A stretch of DNA of 64,000 nucleotides from Valencia hispanica. Lineage: Eukaryota; Chordata; Actinopteri; Cyprinodontiformes; Valenciidae. The translations under genes and the position numbers were made by a program. Under the pieces are notes generated by a model. The model was not told the DNA's origin. It searched no databases and was given only the letters and a program-made list of their open reading frames with translations. Location of the stretch: the NCBI GenBank assembly GCA_963556495.2, contig OY747716.1, positions 14,165,571 to 14,229,570 of the forward strand. Direction: 5' to 3'. Positions 1 to 12,605 of this stretch are shown one piece after another (the stretch's first letter is position 1; every line of letters starts with the position of its first letter).

Positions 1-335
1 GCGCATGAACATAAGTATCTGGTATATTGCTTGTGCATTGTAAGCAGGTATTAGATGATGTAAAACCCATCCTAAACATTCGTTGACCTGTATAGTGTAC
101 TCTATGAAGGATTTTGTATTGTATTAATTGCAAATGAGGATTATTTGTTACTTTAAAGGTTCTTAAACATATCTGAGACCAGACGTTTTGGTCAAAGCTG
201 GCTGATAAATCCACCTCCCATTTTGAAATAGGGATGGCTATTGATTCATCTAATGTAAATAAAGTTTTGTATATTTTAGACAGCAATTTGGGGGGGTTGA
301 GATTAAGAAAATCTAAATCTTTTTTTCTTTTAACG
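1..335 (-). mobile_element. L1-like LINE ORF2 remnant, copy A
   Basis: This stretch is closely similar to 1169-1490, both reading antisense. In copy B the minus-strand translation continues into a degenerate L1-type ORF2 C-terminal region, so copy A is assigned to the same element. Frames are broken and the left side is cut by the window edge. The clade (L1/Tx1 type) is inferred from recognisable ORF2 C-terminal phrases, not from an alignment. Confidence 0.5.
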
Positions 336-958
336 TGTCCTGTCTGGCACTGTGGTCCTCAGAATGGGTGCCTGAGTACCAACTAGAAGCCCAACAGATT
401 TACTTTCACAAGTGGAGCATTAAATCTTAATTAGAAATTGCAGTGTTTTTTGTTTTTTTTATCTTATGGACCATGAGGCGGAAAATGAAGAGGTAGAAAG
501 AAAGAAGATGAAGAGAGGTAGGGAGAAAAAAGTTGAAAGGGGAAAAAAACAGCACACGTTGGCCACCAGCAGACCCCAACCCCCACGCCCTGGCAAAAGA
601 GACACCCAAACCGGCCGACCACAGCCAGCCGGCACAGCGCCCCAGAACCCAGGGCACCCAAGCCCACCCAGGAGCAGCCCTGCTATCAGGCCAGTAACCC
701 ATGCACCGCATGCAGCCACCAGGAGTTACCACCCATAGCCACCAAAGCCCCACCACAGGTGGAGGCCAGGGCACCCTGCACCTGATCCACCTAGCAATCC
801 CACCTCCAAGAACCTCCCCAAGGCACCCCTAACCCCAAAAACCCCCACATCAGCAAGGAGACCAGAGAGATTGATCAGATATGGAGGCAGAGGCTGTCTC
901 AAGACCAATGGGGTCCAACAAGAGATCTTGATACTGATTAATATTAAAAGCATTTTTA
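336..958. other. GC/CA-rich segment between LINE copies
   Basis: This segment separates the two LINE copies. From about 550 to 870 it is strongly C- and A-rich on the + strand and open in several frames at once, as expected of biased composition rather than coding. Its position between two antisense LINE remnants suggests a LINE leader sequence, but no homology was established. I do not regard the overlapping 86-115 residue frames as genes. Confidence 0.3.
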
Positions 959-1690
959 TTTTTCCAGTTAAGGGAGGATAGTTTTCTTAGCGATGCATAT
1001 GGCAATCTAAACCATTTGACCCAACTTTGTGTTCATGGTGACACCATCTAAGTTTCCCACCAAGCAAACAGGGGGAGAGGGTGGAATATTACGGTACATT
1101 TCAGACACTTTGATAACTCTTCACAAATCTGGCCCAAGAAACGGTGAACAGGTGGACAGAACCAAAGTGCATGGATAGATTTATCCGGTATATTGCCTGT
1201 GCATTATAATCAGGTATTAGACGACGTAAAACCCATCCTGAACATCTGTTGACCTGTATAGTGTGCTCTATGAAGGTTTTTATATTGTATTAATTGTAAA
1301 TTGGGATTTTTAGTTATTTTAAAGGTTCTTAAACATATCTGAGACCAGAAGTTTTGGTCCAAGCTAACCGATAGATCCACTTACCATTTGAAATAGGGAT
1401 GGCTATGTATTGATCTAATGTAGATAATGTGTTGTATATTTTAGACAGCAATTTGAGGAAATTGAGATTAGGAAAAATCTAGAACTCTTGCTGGCATTTT
1501 TAACTCAACTGTATTAAGTCTAAATGTACCTTTTTATAATAGATTCAATTTATTGATATTCTAAAACTTTATTTTTGTCAATCTCATATAGTGTAATTAA
1601 TGTATTAAATGGTATAAAGTCTGTTCCTTCAAATATGCGTTCCAGATATTAAATTCCTTTACACCTCCAGTCTGGAAAACGTACCACTTT
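959..1690 (-). mobile_element. L1-like LINE ORF2 remnant, copy B
   Basis: On the minus strand the region from about 1690 down to 960 reads as a frame-shifted ORF2 C-terminal region. Recognisable pieces include a W-R-C-K-like stretch near 1660, a HALWFCPPVH-like stretch near 1170 and FAWWET near 1060. Several stops and indels show that it is dead. Bases 1169-1490 repeat 1-320 with visible divergence, so these are two insertions or an old duplication. Confidence 0.5.
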
Positions 1691-4600
1691 TTTTATTTTT
1701 GCAGGATGTCGGGTTTATTTCAGATGGGTGCAAGTCTGCATGTGATTAGTGTGGGTTCTTAGAAACTTCCATCATGCTGTCAGACGGGAGCTGATATTTA
1801 TGCTTTTAAAGCATTCATGTCGTTTTATATTTTTTATATTAATCTTTTAGGGATAAAATAAAATTGTGAAAAATTGTTAAATTCCAGTTTCCACTAACCG
1901 CTGTAATGCAGATTCAAATCCTGGAGTCCTGTCGAGATGTATTTGCCCTCTTAAAGATTTCTTTTGTTTTTGTTTTTTGTGACACCTAAACGTTTCAGAA
2001 CTTGAAATACATTTGAATATCAGATAAAGATAACCAGAAATGCAGTTCTGAAATAATAGATTTATTTATTATGTGGGAAAAAAAGCTTTCCAACCAAACC
2101 TGGCGCTTTTTTAAAAAGGCTCTAAACCTAATAACTGGTTGGTTCACTCTTTACAGCAACTGCTGCATTCAAGCATTGGTGACAACTATACATCAGTGTT
2201 TTACATCACTGTAGAAGATTTTTACCAAGTCTGCTTGGCAGAAGGGTTTTGATCCAGGAACAATGGAGGGTTTTTGGACAGGAACAGCCAGTTTATGTTC
2301 ATGTTACAGAATCTGAATAGGATTGTAGTCCAAACTTTAACTAGGACACCCCAAAACCTTTCTTTTGTTCTGATTTTGTTCTCAGTTTTAATAAAAGTTA
2401 ATGGAGTGATTAAAGGGCCATGTTGGTTTGGACAGTTGTGTTCTCCAACTTTTAATTGAGCCTCACTCGTCTCAGGTTGTAGCTCCAGAGGGGAACTAGT
2501 GATAAACAGGTTTTTAGTCACAATTATCTTGGGTAAAGGTGGTTTGGTTGGGGATTTAAGGAACACAACTAATCTTATGTAGTTCTGCCTCTAACCTCTT
2601 AGATCTCGATGCTTCCATTGTCCTTCTCAGGCCAGGTAAAGTCCCATGTTAAATCATTATTAAGTATTTCAGCTGCTCTGACTGGTCTGTGTTTGACTCT
2701 GATTGACTTAAGGAATCAGAGCTGTGCTTTGATTCCACTCAGTTTGCTGTGAAAATGATTCCTTGAGACTTCAGATGCGTTTTTTATTCCAATGAGCTCC
2801 TGATGGAGTGTCAAGGGTTCTTATTGACCCTCTGGTTCTGATGCTCAGTTACTAAAACGCTGTCAGCTTTTACCTCGAGGAGTGTGTTGCATCAGCCCAG
2901 ATGTTCTTTATTTGCTTCCAGTTGAAGATGACAGAAACACGTGTTCACAGATCAGGTTGGTTAATGAGCAGACAGGATCAGCCACATATATCAAGGTACT
3001 TAAGATGAGTGATGATGCTTTCCTTAAAAACGATGTGTTCTTTACATGTAATATATTAAAGGGCACTGCACAATATAAGCACACTAATGGGAAGCTTTCA
3101 TAAATCTTCATTTAATGCAGTGAAAGGAGGCCGTCTGGCCTTAACTGAGTTAAGATAACAAATCCCCATTTTCCTATTTCTTCATGTTTCATCGTTTGAA
3201 AAGTGAGCTGCCATGTGATTAAAGACCAGCCAATGACTTCCCCAGCTTGGTTCTGAACAGCCACCAAATCAAAAAGCTGCTCCACGTCTTTCCCCCTCCT
3301 GACGACTAGAAAGGTTTAACAGAACGCTCAGGAAGTCTGAAGATTTATTGGAAGAAAATCTCTGCTTGTATCTCAGATCCAGGAGATTCATGTTGCTCTG
3401 TAAAACGGTGTAATGACTTGCTTTCTTTGTGATGAATTAATATTCATGTCCATAAATCTGGGCAAAGCCATTGTTTAGGAGAAGATGGAAACAGCCAGAG
3501 AAGCAGGGCAGGAGGAGAAGCTGTGGAAAAGTCAGAAAAGCCTGGCCCAGTCTGAGAGACCTGCCATAGTGGTTCTATCAACGTTCCCCTGATGCATTTT
3601 AGAAACCATAAAACTGAAATGTCTCCGTCTCCTGTCTCGATTTATGCAGCAATCATTTTTATTTATGGACCATATCCTAACCACGGCCCAGTCTGAGAAG
3701 CTCTGTCTGGATAATATGTTTAATTGTTCAGCATTAGCATCAGAAGAACGCAGTCTGTGGACTCCTGCTGAGAACGCTGGGCTTTTTCTTGAATTAGCCT
3801 TTCTTTCTGAGCTCCTGCTGCTCTTTCTCTGCTCTTTCTCTATCCTGCCTTTTGCCCAGACTTTCATGTGGCGACTCAGTCCATTACCTTTACTTTAGCA
3901 TAGAAGCCAGCCTGGGATGCTCCGTTTTCCTCATTCTCTGGTAAATGGCCTTGGCCATAGGAGACGACGTTGCTGACAAATGGAGCTCCAAGCCTGGAGC
4001 TTCCACCACCTCTGTGTTCTCCAGCTAATCAGCCTCAACATTACCTCATGTCTGCAGCCAAAGGTCTTTAGGCCATGTAATCTGGAATGTTTGATCTTTG
4101 CTAATCTCTGTTGAAGCAGTTTGTGTGGACACAGATTCAGAGCTGCCATCTATTAAGTTGGGTTCTCTGAAGGTCAGAACCTTCATTTTCTACAATTTAG
4201 TCTCAATGCTGCCATGATCAGTAGAAGAAGAACAACAGAGCATCACTTCTTTTTCTAGATCTCTGTATTAATTACTGAAAGAAATTCTTCTTATATTGGA
4301 TATCATTAACTTGAACAGATTTAACTCTCACAAATCCGCTATTAGATGCTTTTAGAGGGGACTTCAGAACTATGCTTTGCTACACTCGTAGCAGAGCATC
4401 CAGCTGGGGAATGTGTTCCTGCAGCAGTAGCCGTGGTGACCCTGTGTAATGATGGTAAGTGGATTAGAAGGAGGCCGCAGGTTTCTGGTCATTAATACTG
4501 AGTCTGCTAGAGTTTCCTCCATGTGGCAGCAACTCCACCTCAGGGATATAGATCAGGACCTTCTGATACCTGAGAAGCTCAGTGTGCCTCAGATGAGCTG

Positions 4601-7600
4601 ACAGTCCTCAAAAACTGGACTTGAGAGATATAAAGGTCATGAATGACAGGTTATGGGCCTGGGGAAATATGTAAAATGAAAGCCATTCTTGAGTTTCTGA
4701 TACGAGTCAAATCCTGGAAGGTGGTTAACTCCTGTAAATCTTTCCTACCTGGAGTTAAAAGATCCATCAGGGACACAAATTCCAAAACTTCTCAACATGA
4801 TCTTCATATCAATGTTTGTCCTAGTAAAATGAAAGTGATTAATCTGTGGAGATAACAGAGAGAGACTGGGACTGTGGAAACGTCAGAAAGGTTGTTCCAG
4901 ACAGAGGGACTTGTCTTAATGATTCCTTCAACTTTCTCGGATGCATTTGAGAAACTATTAAACTGTAACATTCATCCCCATTCTGTGCTGGAACACATTT
5001 TAGGTGGTGAGGAGCTATTATCCAAACTTCTCTTTATCAAAGAAGAGGTCTCTGAAGGAGTTATCAGCTGCAGGTAAGATATTGATGACCCAATAACCAG
5101 ATATGATTATATTAACTGACAGGAAACTATAAACCTGGTATATTGCTCCTTTCAAGCTTTTTGGCCTTTAACTCAGCTGTATTGAAGCTCACCATCGTGC
5201 CGTCACTAAGATTGTATCTCCTGTTAAGTAAAGTCAAGTACACTAACTCAGTTCTGTAGCTCTGCTTTAGAAATCCCTTGGAAAGAAGAGAACAGATATT
5301 AATCTGAGGCCTTTTTTTACCATTTAAGAGAAATTACACAAAAGCCTGAATCATCTTGATATTTCCCACCAATATTAGTGATGCTAATGGAGCACGCTTG
5401 TAGTTTTAACAGTGGTAGTCCCCTTAAGACAATCCAGAGGTTTGACTTTGTATACTGGAGTCCAACAAGGCCACACATCATCAGGCTGTAAATCTCTGCA
5501 GTTTATGATGACACAGGTGTGTTAAACATGTTGTTTTCATGGATGTTTAGAGAAAACTCAGGAGATTAAAAAACATGTAAAACGTGTCACCAGTGGGACT
5601 TCTCGCTGCAGGTAAAGACCTTCTAACAACCACAGAGACTTCAGGTTGTTCTTGCAGAGCAGGTTCATGTCAGGAACTCTTTCCCCTCTGAGTATCAAAG
5701 GATTCCAGGCCTGACAAGGTTTATGACAAGGTTTATGACAAGGTTTATGACAAGGTTTATGACAACCATAGACGAGTCTCTGAGCTTTTTCTCAGGGCCT
5801 TAAAGCCGAGGCTTGGCCCCTGAACCTACAAAGCTCCCCTAAAATGTTTCAAGAAGTTTTCATTCTGCTTTTAGAGGGGTAGGTATGAGGAAGAGCCCAG
5901 GGTAGCTGCATAAACTCTGACTGTGTTCTGGAGTGTGTTTCTAATCAGGTTCTTGTCCTGGTTTAATGGGCCACAGAGAGGTATGCTGGGAATTCGTCTG
6001 ATAATAAAAACAAACTCAATCAGGACAGAATCAAAACATGACCAAATGAAAGTGGGCTGTGAGGCTTTCTTCTTAGTAAAGAAAACTAACTAGAAGCAGT
6101 GTGACTGTAATGGGGCCTGTCCCTTTATGAGCTGATGTCATTTCCAGTAAAGAACCACTGGTCCACAGAGGATGCCAGAATATTATGTGTTGAGCAGACA
6201 GCAGACTGTGCTACCAGGTTCTATTGAGGCCCGACTGGTGAACAGAGAACAGATCTGTCAAAAAGTCGGTTCCATCCAACACCTTAAACTGACCAATCAG
6301 TCTGACTTGTGAAAGAAACCATGTGGCAGAGCCTGAAGACAAACAAACCATAAAGCAGAACACCGGTGCCAGATAATAACAGTTTTACACTCTAGTGGGA
6401 GGACTTTTGGACCTTTGAGGTGCTGATGAGGAAGTACAGCATGAAGTCAAAATGAAATGAGTGAAGAAAGAAGCTTCTAATGTGTAAACGTGTCCGAGAG
6501 AAATGTTTGGGGACTCATTAGGCAAAGGCAACAGAACCGAAGGGAATCCTTGGAGCCGGCGTTCAGAACCTCCATGTCAGTTCTTAGTAGGTGTTGATGG
6601 TAGTGAGTGGTTCTGCAGTGGCTGAGGAGCTGTTAAGCTTTTGGCCCTAATGAGTGATGGTCCACAGGGACTGGTTTACAACCAGTTGGAGGATGAGGAA
6701 GTGGAGCTCTGCTTAGCAGAAACTAAAGCTTTGTGAAGAGGAGAAATGTTCTCAGTCTAAAGTCTGGCAGCTTGATGCTCGGACCACTCGGCTGAGGGTT
6801 CTCCTCCATCTGAAGATCCTGCTTCTAGGCTGAAACTAAACCCCTCTTAAGTCTACACAGAGAGACTCACACAATGGCAACTGACAGGCTGGTTAGTCCT
6901 TAGAGCTTTGTGATTCAGCTACAGGGTCAGCGTCAGAAAAACTTAGACTCTGGCTTTCTTGGTCTGTTCAACAGTAGAGAAATGTCTTCTCAGTTCCAAA
7001 CTTCTGATGTTCTTTTTTGGAGCACTGACACCGTTCCTATTTGGGCCTAATGGCTTACTGACAGCCATTATCTAAGAATCAGGTTATGCCGTTTTGCCTT
7101 AGATTACTGCTTTAAAATAGAAAATAAATGCTTCACTCTAAATGCTGAGATCTAAAAGGATTATAATGTGATGAAACATAATATGTTTTATGCTACTTTT
7201 AGTTTTCTTTGCCAATTATAGAAACAATCTTTTTAAATTTCAGTCTTGGCGTCTGCAGCTACTTGGAACGAACTTAAACGACACAAATGCCTCACAAAAC
7301 AAAGCTGCTTCAGTAAATGTTTGAATAATTACGTTTGAGAACATTGGCTATTTTACAGTTGAATGCATTTTACCATTTGCCAGTACATTTAGTTTCCTTG
7401 TAAAACACCCTTCCTGTGCAGTAACACACTCGGCTCCAACAACGTCACATAAACGCGATGTTTTAGATATAATGGTCAGCCACAGATTTCTCCTTCAGGA
7501 AATACAACATGGGCCAATAGAGGACCATCAATATTTCTCAGTCATGAATCTCCGTTCCACCCTGGCAGCCTGCTGAAGCTGATATTGCTGCATACCTGCA

Positions 7601-8640
7601 GCCCTGCTGGGGCTGCATGTTAGTGCACAGTGTGGGGTTAACTGAGGCTCTTAAAGAAAAGGACAACTAAGGGTCAAACATGTGAGTTCTGCTTCGGAGA
7701 AAATGAACCTCCCAAACTAAAACCATTCTAAACTCAGTCGACACATAGACGGTAATAAAAGCTCGCTTTGCCTGCTTTTCTTCTGAAACTGGTAAACATG
7801 CTTGAACATGAATTAAATGTTAAAAACACACGTGTTAAATGACTGTGAGTGCAGAAACTGAGACTTTGGTAGCTCAAGGTTAAGACTTGTCACCCAGACA
7901 CTGCTTTAAGTTATAATGTCTTCGGTTTATCTGTGAAACTAACCAGGTTATGGATCTTGTCTGATCTGTTCATAAACAGAAACATACAACTATCACATGT
8001 TGGCTCCAGTTAAATGTTAACGGTTTCTTAGCTAGCATCTTTCAAACATGGTTTTTACTCTTTGCTGGGTTTCAAACCCATGGACTTCCTGACTGTCTCT
8101 TTTTCATACTTACATCTGAGTAGAAACCTTTCACAGAGGAGTCAGACGAACAGCTTAACCTCCTTTTTTAATGCTAACCTAAACTAATCACCTCCAGGCC
8201 TGAGTTATGCCTTTAACGACTAGCAGTGAGGAGAAAACATGAGAAAAGTGAACAAAGAAGAAATATCTGCTCCACTCTTGATCAGCCAACACCAACCTGT
8301 GGGGAGGCACGGCGGGGGCAGTATCATGCTAAGTTAAAAAGTCCTGGGCCAGGTGCATTTAACCTGCTCACAACAGTGAATCCAATCTCTTAATATTAAT
8401 AAGAAAAAGGATTGTAGCAAAGCAACATGAAAAGGACTATTACTGGACATGACAGCACTGAAAACTGCTTTTTATAAAAGATCAAAGTTTAAACATAAAA
8501 GTCCAAACGTCATTTTCCAAAGACCAACAAAACAAAGACTTTAAGCAGGATAATAAAGCTGCAGTCTGCTGGGCTCAGAATCAATGAGGTGATGAACAAC
8601 AGAGTCGTCTCCAGGCAGAATCTGCTCTAAACTGAATTTG
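1691..8640. other. Intergenic region without a confident gene
   Basis: I see no coding exon here that I can defend. The region holds a diverged repeat pair (3525-3640 and 4872-4990), a 12-bp minisatellite at 5713-5765, and one exon-like stretch at 2922-2995 with good splice-like borders but no recognised product. In human the gene upstream of ARMC4 is MPP7, but I found none of its expected L27, PDZ, SH3 or guanylate-kinase motifs. Confidence 0.5.
5713..5765. repeat. 12-bp minisatellite
   Basis: The unit GACAAGGTTTAT is repeated four times without a mismatch and followed by a partial fifth copy (GACAA). Identity between copies suggests recent expansion by slippage. No gene overlaps it. Confidence 0.95.
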
Positions 8641-9980
8641 TCTGTTTGCAGGAAAGTCTCTTTTCCCTCTTCACGCCGTTCACAGCGATGTCATTATTTC
8701 CCAGCAGCCATGTTCCTCTCCTTTTCCTCTCACTGATTGGCCTGGTAGCACCAGCACTGGATCTGCACCAACATAAAGGTCTCAGACAGAACCTCCGAAT
8801 GATGGGAGGAAAGGGAACCAGCTCTCACCCACCTCTGACTCCAACATGTTGTCCTCTTTGTCGTTTGTCCACCTTCTCTTCCAACCTTTCTTCCATTTCC
8901 AATCTTTCACTCAACATCTGTCTTCATCTCAGTCTTTGCTTTTCATCCACATGTTCTTCTCACCAACAGGTCCGCCCCTCCATAACTCTCTCTTCTGTCC
9001 TGTCTGCTCTCTCCTCACCAGCTTCATCATCTCTCCATTCATCCTGACTGAGCAGAGAGAGAGAACAAAAGGCTCCTGGTGTCTTCTTGAAGGGGTTATG
9101 AAGCAAAAGTCACAGCATGCTGGAGCTCTCAGAGCTTTGAGTGTAAGACATTAACAGATGCTGATGCCACAAGTGGTAGAGACAGAGGAGAATGTTGAAG
9201 AAGGGAGGAGGATTGGAAGAGGGGAACTAATCTGGGCTTTTATTTTGGTGATCTGAATGTCTTCAGAGAGTAGAAGCAGCTGCTTTCTGCAGGAGAGGAG
9301 AACAGGGAGCTGAGGCAAAGCTCAGTGGGTATTCAGAGGTCTTCATCTAGTAAACAGGTCAAGATGGATCAGATACATCCTCACAGGAGCCTTCATGGAT
9401 TTTCTAGAATGATTTTTGTACGGTGTTGTTCCCATGGTTTTATATTTGTTCTTCTATTTTTACATGAATTGACAACCTGCAGACCATCAGAGTAGCTGAA
9501 AATATTCCAGTTTATGATGATGTGATTTTCTCAAAGATATGTTTTGTGGTCACATGGACTCATTCAGCTTCTCTGGAATCCTGTCAAATTTAAAAAAAAT
9601 CACCTCAACTATTTCAGGAAAAGGAGCCCAGTGTCTCTGAGCAGAACTGCAACCAAAACAAACAAAAGTGTTTCAACTCATGTATGGAGACCTTGGGTTT
9701 CTCCACAAGCTTTATAGCCATAAATCTTTACAATACTCCCAAATTTGACAAGAGTCCATCCCCTCCAAAGAAAGCAGTGGCACCAAGGGATCAACCCCCT
9801 TAAATACACACGGAAACACATTATTGCAAAGCCACAATTACATGTTTGTGTGTCTAAGAAGGCCAAGCAGTGATATAGAAATCCTCTCAGAGGTATCAGG
9901 GTTTGTTTGGTGAGACTCATTTAGATCAGATCTGATTCATTCTCATGTAGCCGTCATTATGTCTCAGTTTTAAGTTGCAT
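8641..9980. other. Intergenic, with one secreted-protein-like frame
   Basis: A pyrimidine tract and AG at 8649-8651 precede an ATG at 8688 that opens a 119-codon frame ending at 9047. Its first 25 residues look like a signal peptide (hydrophobic PLLFLSLIGLVAPA), followed by a basic stretch. The second half is serine- and leucine-rich and looks noncoding. I recognise no family. It may be one exon of an unknown secreted peptide or chance; chance is more likely. Confidence 0.15.
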
Positions 9981-9995
9981 GCAGCCATTTTAGTT

Positions 9996-10625
9996 TGGGC
10001 TAAATCAACATAACGAGAGATTGAGATATGTCTGATAAATAATGCTGGGTATTATGACCATACGCATCCATTATTTTTCAAATCCAACCTTATGAAATTT
10101 CATGATATAATTTATTACAAAACAATTCAAATTATGTTTAAAGCAAAACAGTTAAATCTTCCAGAAAGTGTTCAAAAACATTTTCAGCTTCAACAAACTA
10201 AATATAATTTTAGAGATGATTGCAAATTTGTTTTGCCAAAAGCTACTAAAGGGTACAAACAAAGGTGTTTGTCCTTTTGTGGGGCTCAGTTATGGAATAA
10301 TGAGAGTGAAGAGGTGAAGAACTGTCACGCTTTCTTTACATTTAAAAAGATGATCTCCTGGTCTATTTTTGAGAGATATGTAAAATAATAAATGTGTGTT
10401 CCTTATGTTGGATATATATTGTATATTTTATTTTATACTTGTTCCAATTGCATAATGCAAGGTAACTTATATTGAGTTAAAAGGTTAAATAAGGCAAACA
10501 AGCTTTTGCTTCTGCCTGTTTTGGTTTCACATGAATTGAGTACTGATTGTATGAAAAATGTAAAACATATTTTGTGTGACTGAAACAAAATAAACTGAAA
10601 CTGAACTGAACTGAAACTGAAGTTT
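9996..10625 (+). mobile_element. LINE ORF2 C-terminal fragment with tail
   Basis: The + strand frame from about 10036 to 10388 encodes a typical non-LTR retrotransposon ORF2 C-terminus. It has NAGYYDHTHPLFF, then KTIQIMFKAK, then CGAQLWN, and ends with a KM-rich basic segment. The stop is followed by an AT-rich 3' region and a short repeat tail (AAACTG/AACTG units, 10590-10622), as seen at the 3' end of many fish LINEs. Only the 3' end is present, consistent with 5' truncation during target-primed insertion. Clade uncertain. Confidence 0.7.
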
Positions 10626-12220
10626 GATCAGATCTTGATGTTTAGAAATTGACTTTTTTCTGCTTTCAGCAGCAGATCTAGTAACGGTGATCATCAAGTT
10701 GAGCCTCTTACAATTCAAACAATTCACTAACTTCAGATTAAAAGAAGCTCTGAGTCCAACATGTCTGCCATAAGGAAGACAGCTAGATGTCAGATTTTAA
10801 AGCATTTTTCACCTCTAAGCTACCAAGTTTAAAAGCTTCTACCTTTTCCCTGTTTGACTAAAAACACAAAGGATTGTGGGAAAAGGACAGGCTGGTTTCT
10901 GGGAATATTTTACAGCTGTGGGATGTGGTCACATATATCCAGCAGCTCCTCGCTAAAATGACCAGAGTCACCTTCATATTTTCCTGCTTGAGCCACACAG
11001 CCATGAGCCCCACTGAACTGGATTTAACACAGAGCCTGGAAAAACCGGAATGAAGGAACAGGAACAGTAGTCCGAGCCTGTGCACCTTCTCATCATCACT
11101 CTTATTACTCACACAGTCCTTCTGGGTGCGTTTCATTTGAGCTTTAATGGAGTGTTGGACACACTGTGAACTGATGCAGGCTGCAGTCTGTTTCTGTGTG
11201 TCATCCAGCAGGTTTCCATGAAGTTCAATCAGAGCCTGATCTCATGCAGTGGAGAAACAGCATGGAGAGCAGCCTGTGTTTATTATGCTATATTAAGTTT
11301 TAGTCACAGAACATCTAAGAGAGAGCCGGTGCTACTGAGAACGCTGCAGATCGGTTTTCCTTTAGAAAAGACCCAGACGGGGAGATCATTCCATTTAATC
11401 TCTGCTTTAACAAACAGTAATTAGTCTGGCTAATGAGACCTGGGTTGGATATATAAAGACCCTCGTTTTTCCTGCTTTTGCTTCCATGTTTTCACCCAGT
11501 CTTCCATTCATCTTCTTTCTTTATTTTTTCTGTACAAAGCCAGTCAGATGTACACTTTAAATCACACACTAAGTTAACTCTCTGGTGTGTCTGAACTCTG
11601 TTAAATACAGCATTAACTCCAGCAGCCCATTGGACAATTTCAGAAGCTCCTAATTCAGACACCTTCACTTCTCATTCCAAGTAAAATACCTGCAGAAGGA
11701 GGAACGCTCATAAATTCACGTCTCTAAAAACATCATCAGAAATGATTTGTCTTATTACTGTAGAAGAGCTGCTTCCTCTCCTCCCTTCAGGGGGAATTTA
11801 ACTGATTGATTAACACTCTGACCCAATCCAACTGATACCTAAACCCTGTGGAGATAAAGAGGTTCCACCTGCTTTGACTTAGTGCACCACAACCTGAAGG
11901 ACAGAGTTCACCTAGCCACTGGTTCTGCTGGTAGACAGTGGGCCAGCCCGGTCAGAATCAGAGGATTTTACTGATCATTCATTACAAAGATGTTGTCTGG
12001 GTCAGACATCATGAATGGAGAGGATGGTTGAAAGCAGAAAGGTTGCCCCTGAAGATGTCTCCTCGTCTCCTCAGATCAGTGAGTGTGGTTTCAGTGTGTA
12101 AAACAAAGAGAGCCTGATTCACCACAGCATCGATTCTCATCTTTCTCAAACTGAAGAAGGTTTTGGAAAATCTGCTTCCTGGATGGAGCTGCAGAAGAAC
12201 TTCTATGTTCATCTTTAAGC
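10626..12220. other. Intergenic, nothing recognised
   Basis: I see no splice-bounded exon, RNA gene or transposon end that I can support. Open frames here are short, overlap each other and have no recognisable motifs. Confidence 0.5.
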
Positions 12221-12226
12221 AAAACT

Positions 12227-12262
12227 CCCCCAGGTTAACTCTGAACTGAGTTAACCTGGGGG
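12227..12262. repeat. Perfect 15-bp inverted repeat
   Basis: The arm CCCCCAGGTTAACTC is followed by a 6-base loop TGAACT and the exact reverse complement. The stem would be very stable in single-stranded DNA or RNA. No gene is known here. Confidence 0.9.
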
Positions 12263-12549
12263 TCTAAACAGAGAGAGAGAGAAAACAACCGGAATATTTT
12301 CAGTCCTCAGTGTTTGTCTGCGGACGGAGCCAAACCAGGAGTCAGAGAGGAAACAGGCCTTTGAATATGAGCTTAGGTGGACGATGTAAAAGGTAAGCAT
12401 ACATGGATTTTATTATTGAGACAATATTTATTGAGTTTATTTTTCCACATGTCCTGTCGTAGCAGTTCATGGACACCATATAAAGAATCTGGTAGCCTGA
12501 ATGAAAATAGCCTGTTGAGACATTTGGAGAAGAAGTGACATTGGAAGTT

Positions 12550-12591
12550 CTTTACTCTGTTCTAACATGTACATGTCAGAACAGAGTAAAG
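12550..12591. repeat. Loopless palindrome, 21-bp arms
   Basis: The left arm runs 12550-12570 and the right arm 12571-12591. They are reverse complements with one mismatch and no spacer. The palindrome ends about 15 bases before the LINE fragment that starts near 12606, so it may mark an old insertion edge. Confidence 0.9.
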
Positions 12592-12605
12592 TACTAACAT
12601 AAAAT

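Noticed and set aside
466..953. Overlapping frames of 75-115 residues on both strands
   Set aside because: They coincide with a biased C/A-rich block between LINE remnants and have no motifs or splice context.
8281..8345. Tc1-like phrase (GGCGGGGGCAGTATCATGCT) hinting at a transposase remnant
   Set aside because: Only one short phrase fits; no terminal repeats or further transposase motifs were found nearby.
9678..9920. 80-residue minus-strand frame and a Pro/Lys-rich + strand frame at 9740-9800
   Set aside because: Neither has splice borders, a recognised motif or a clear element boundary.
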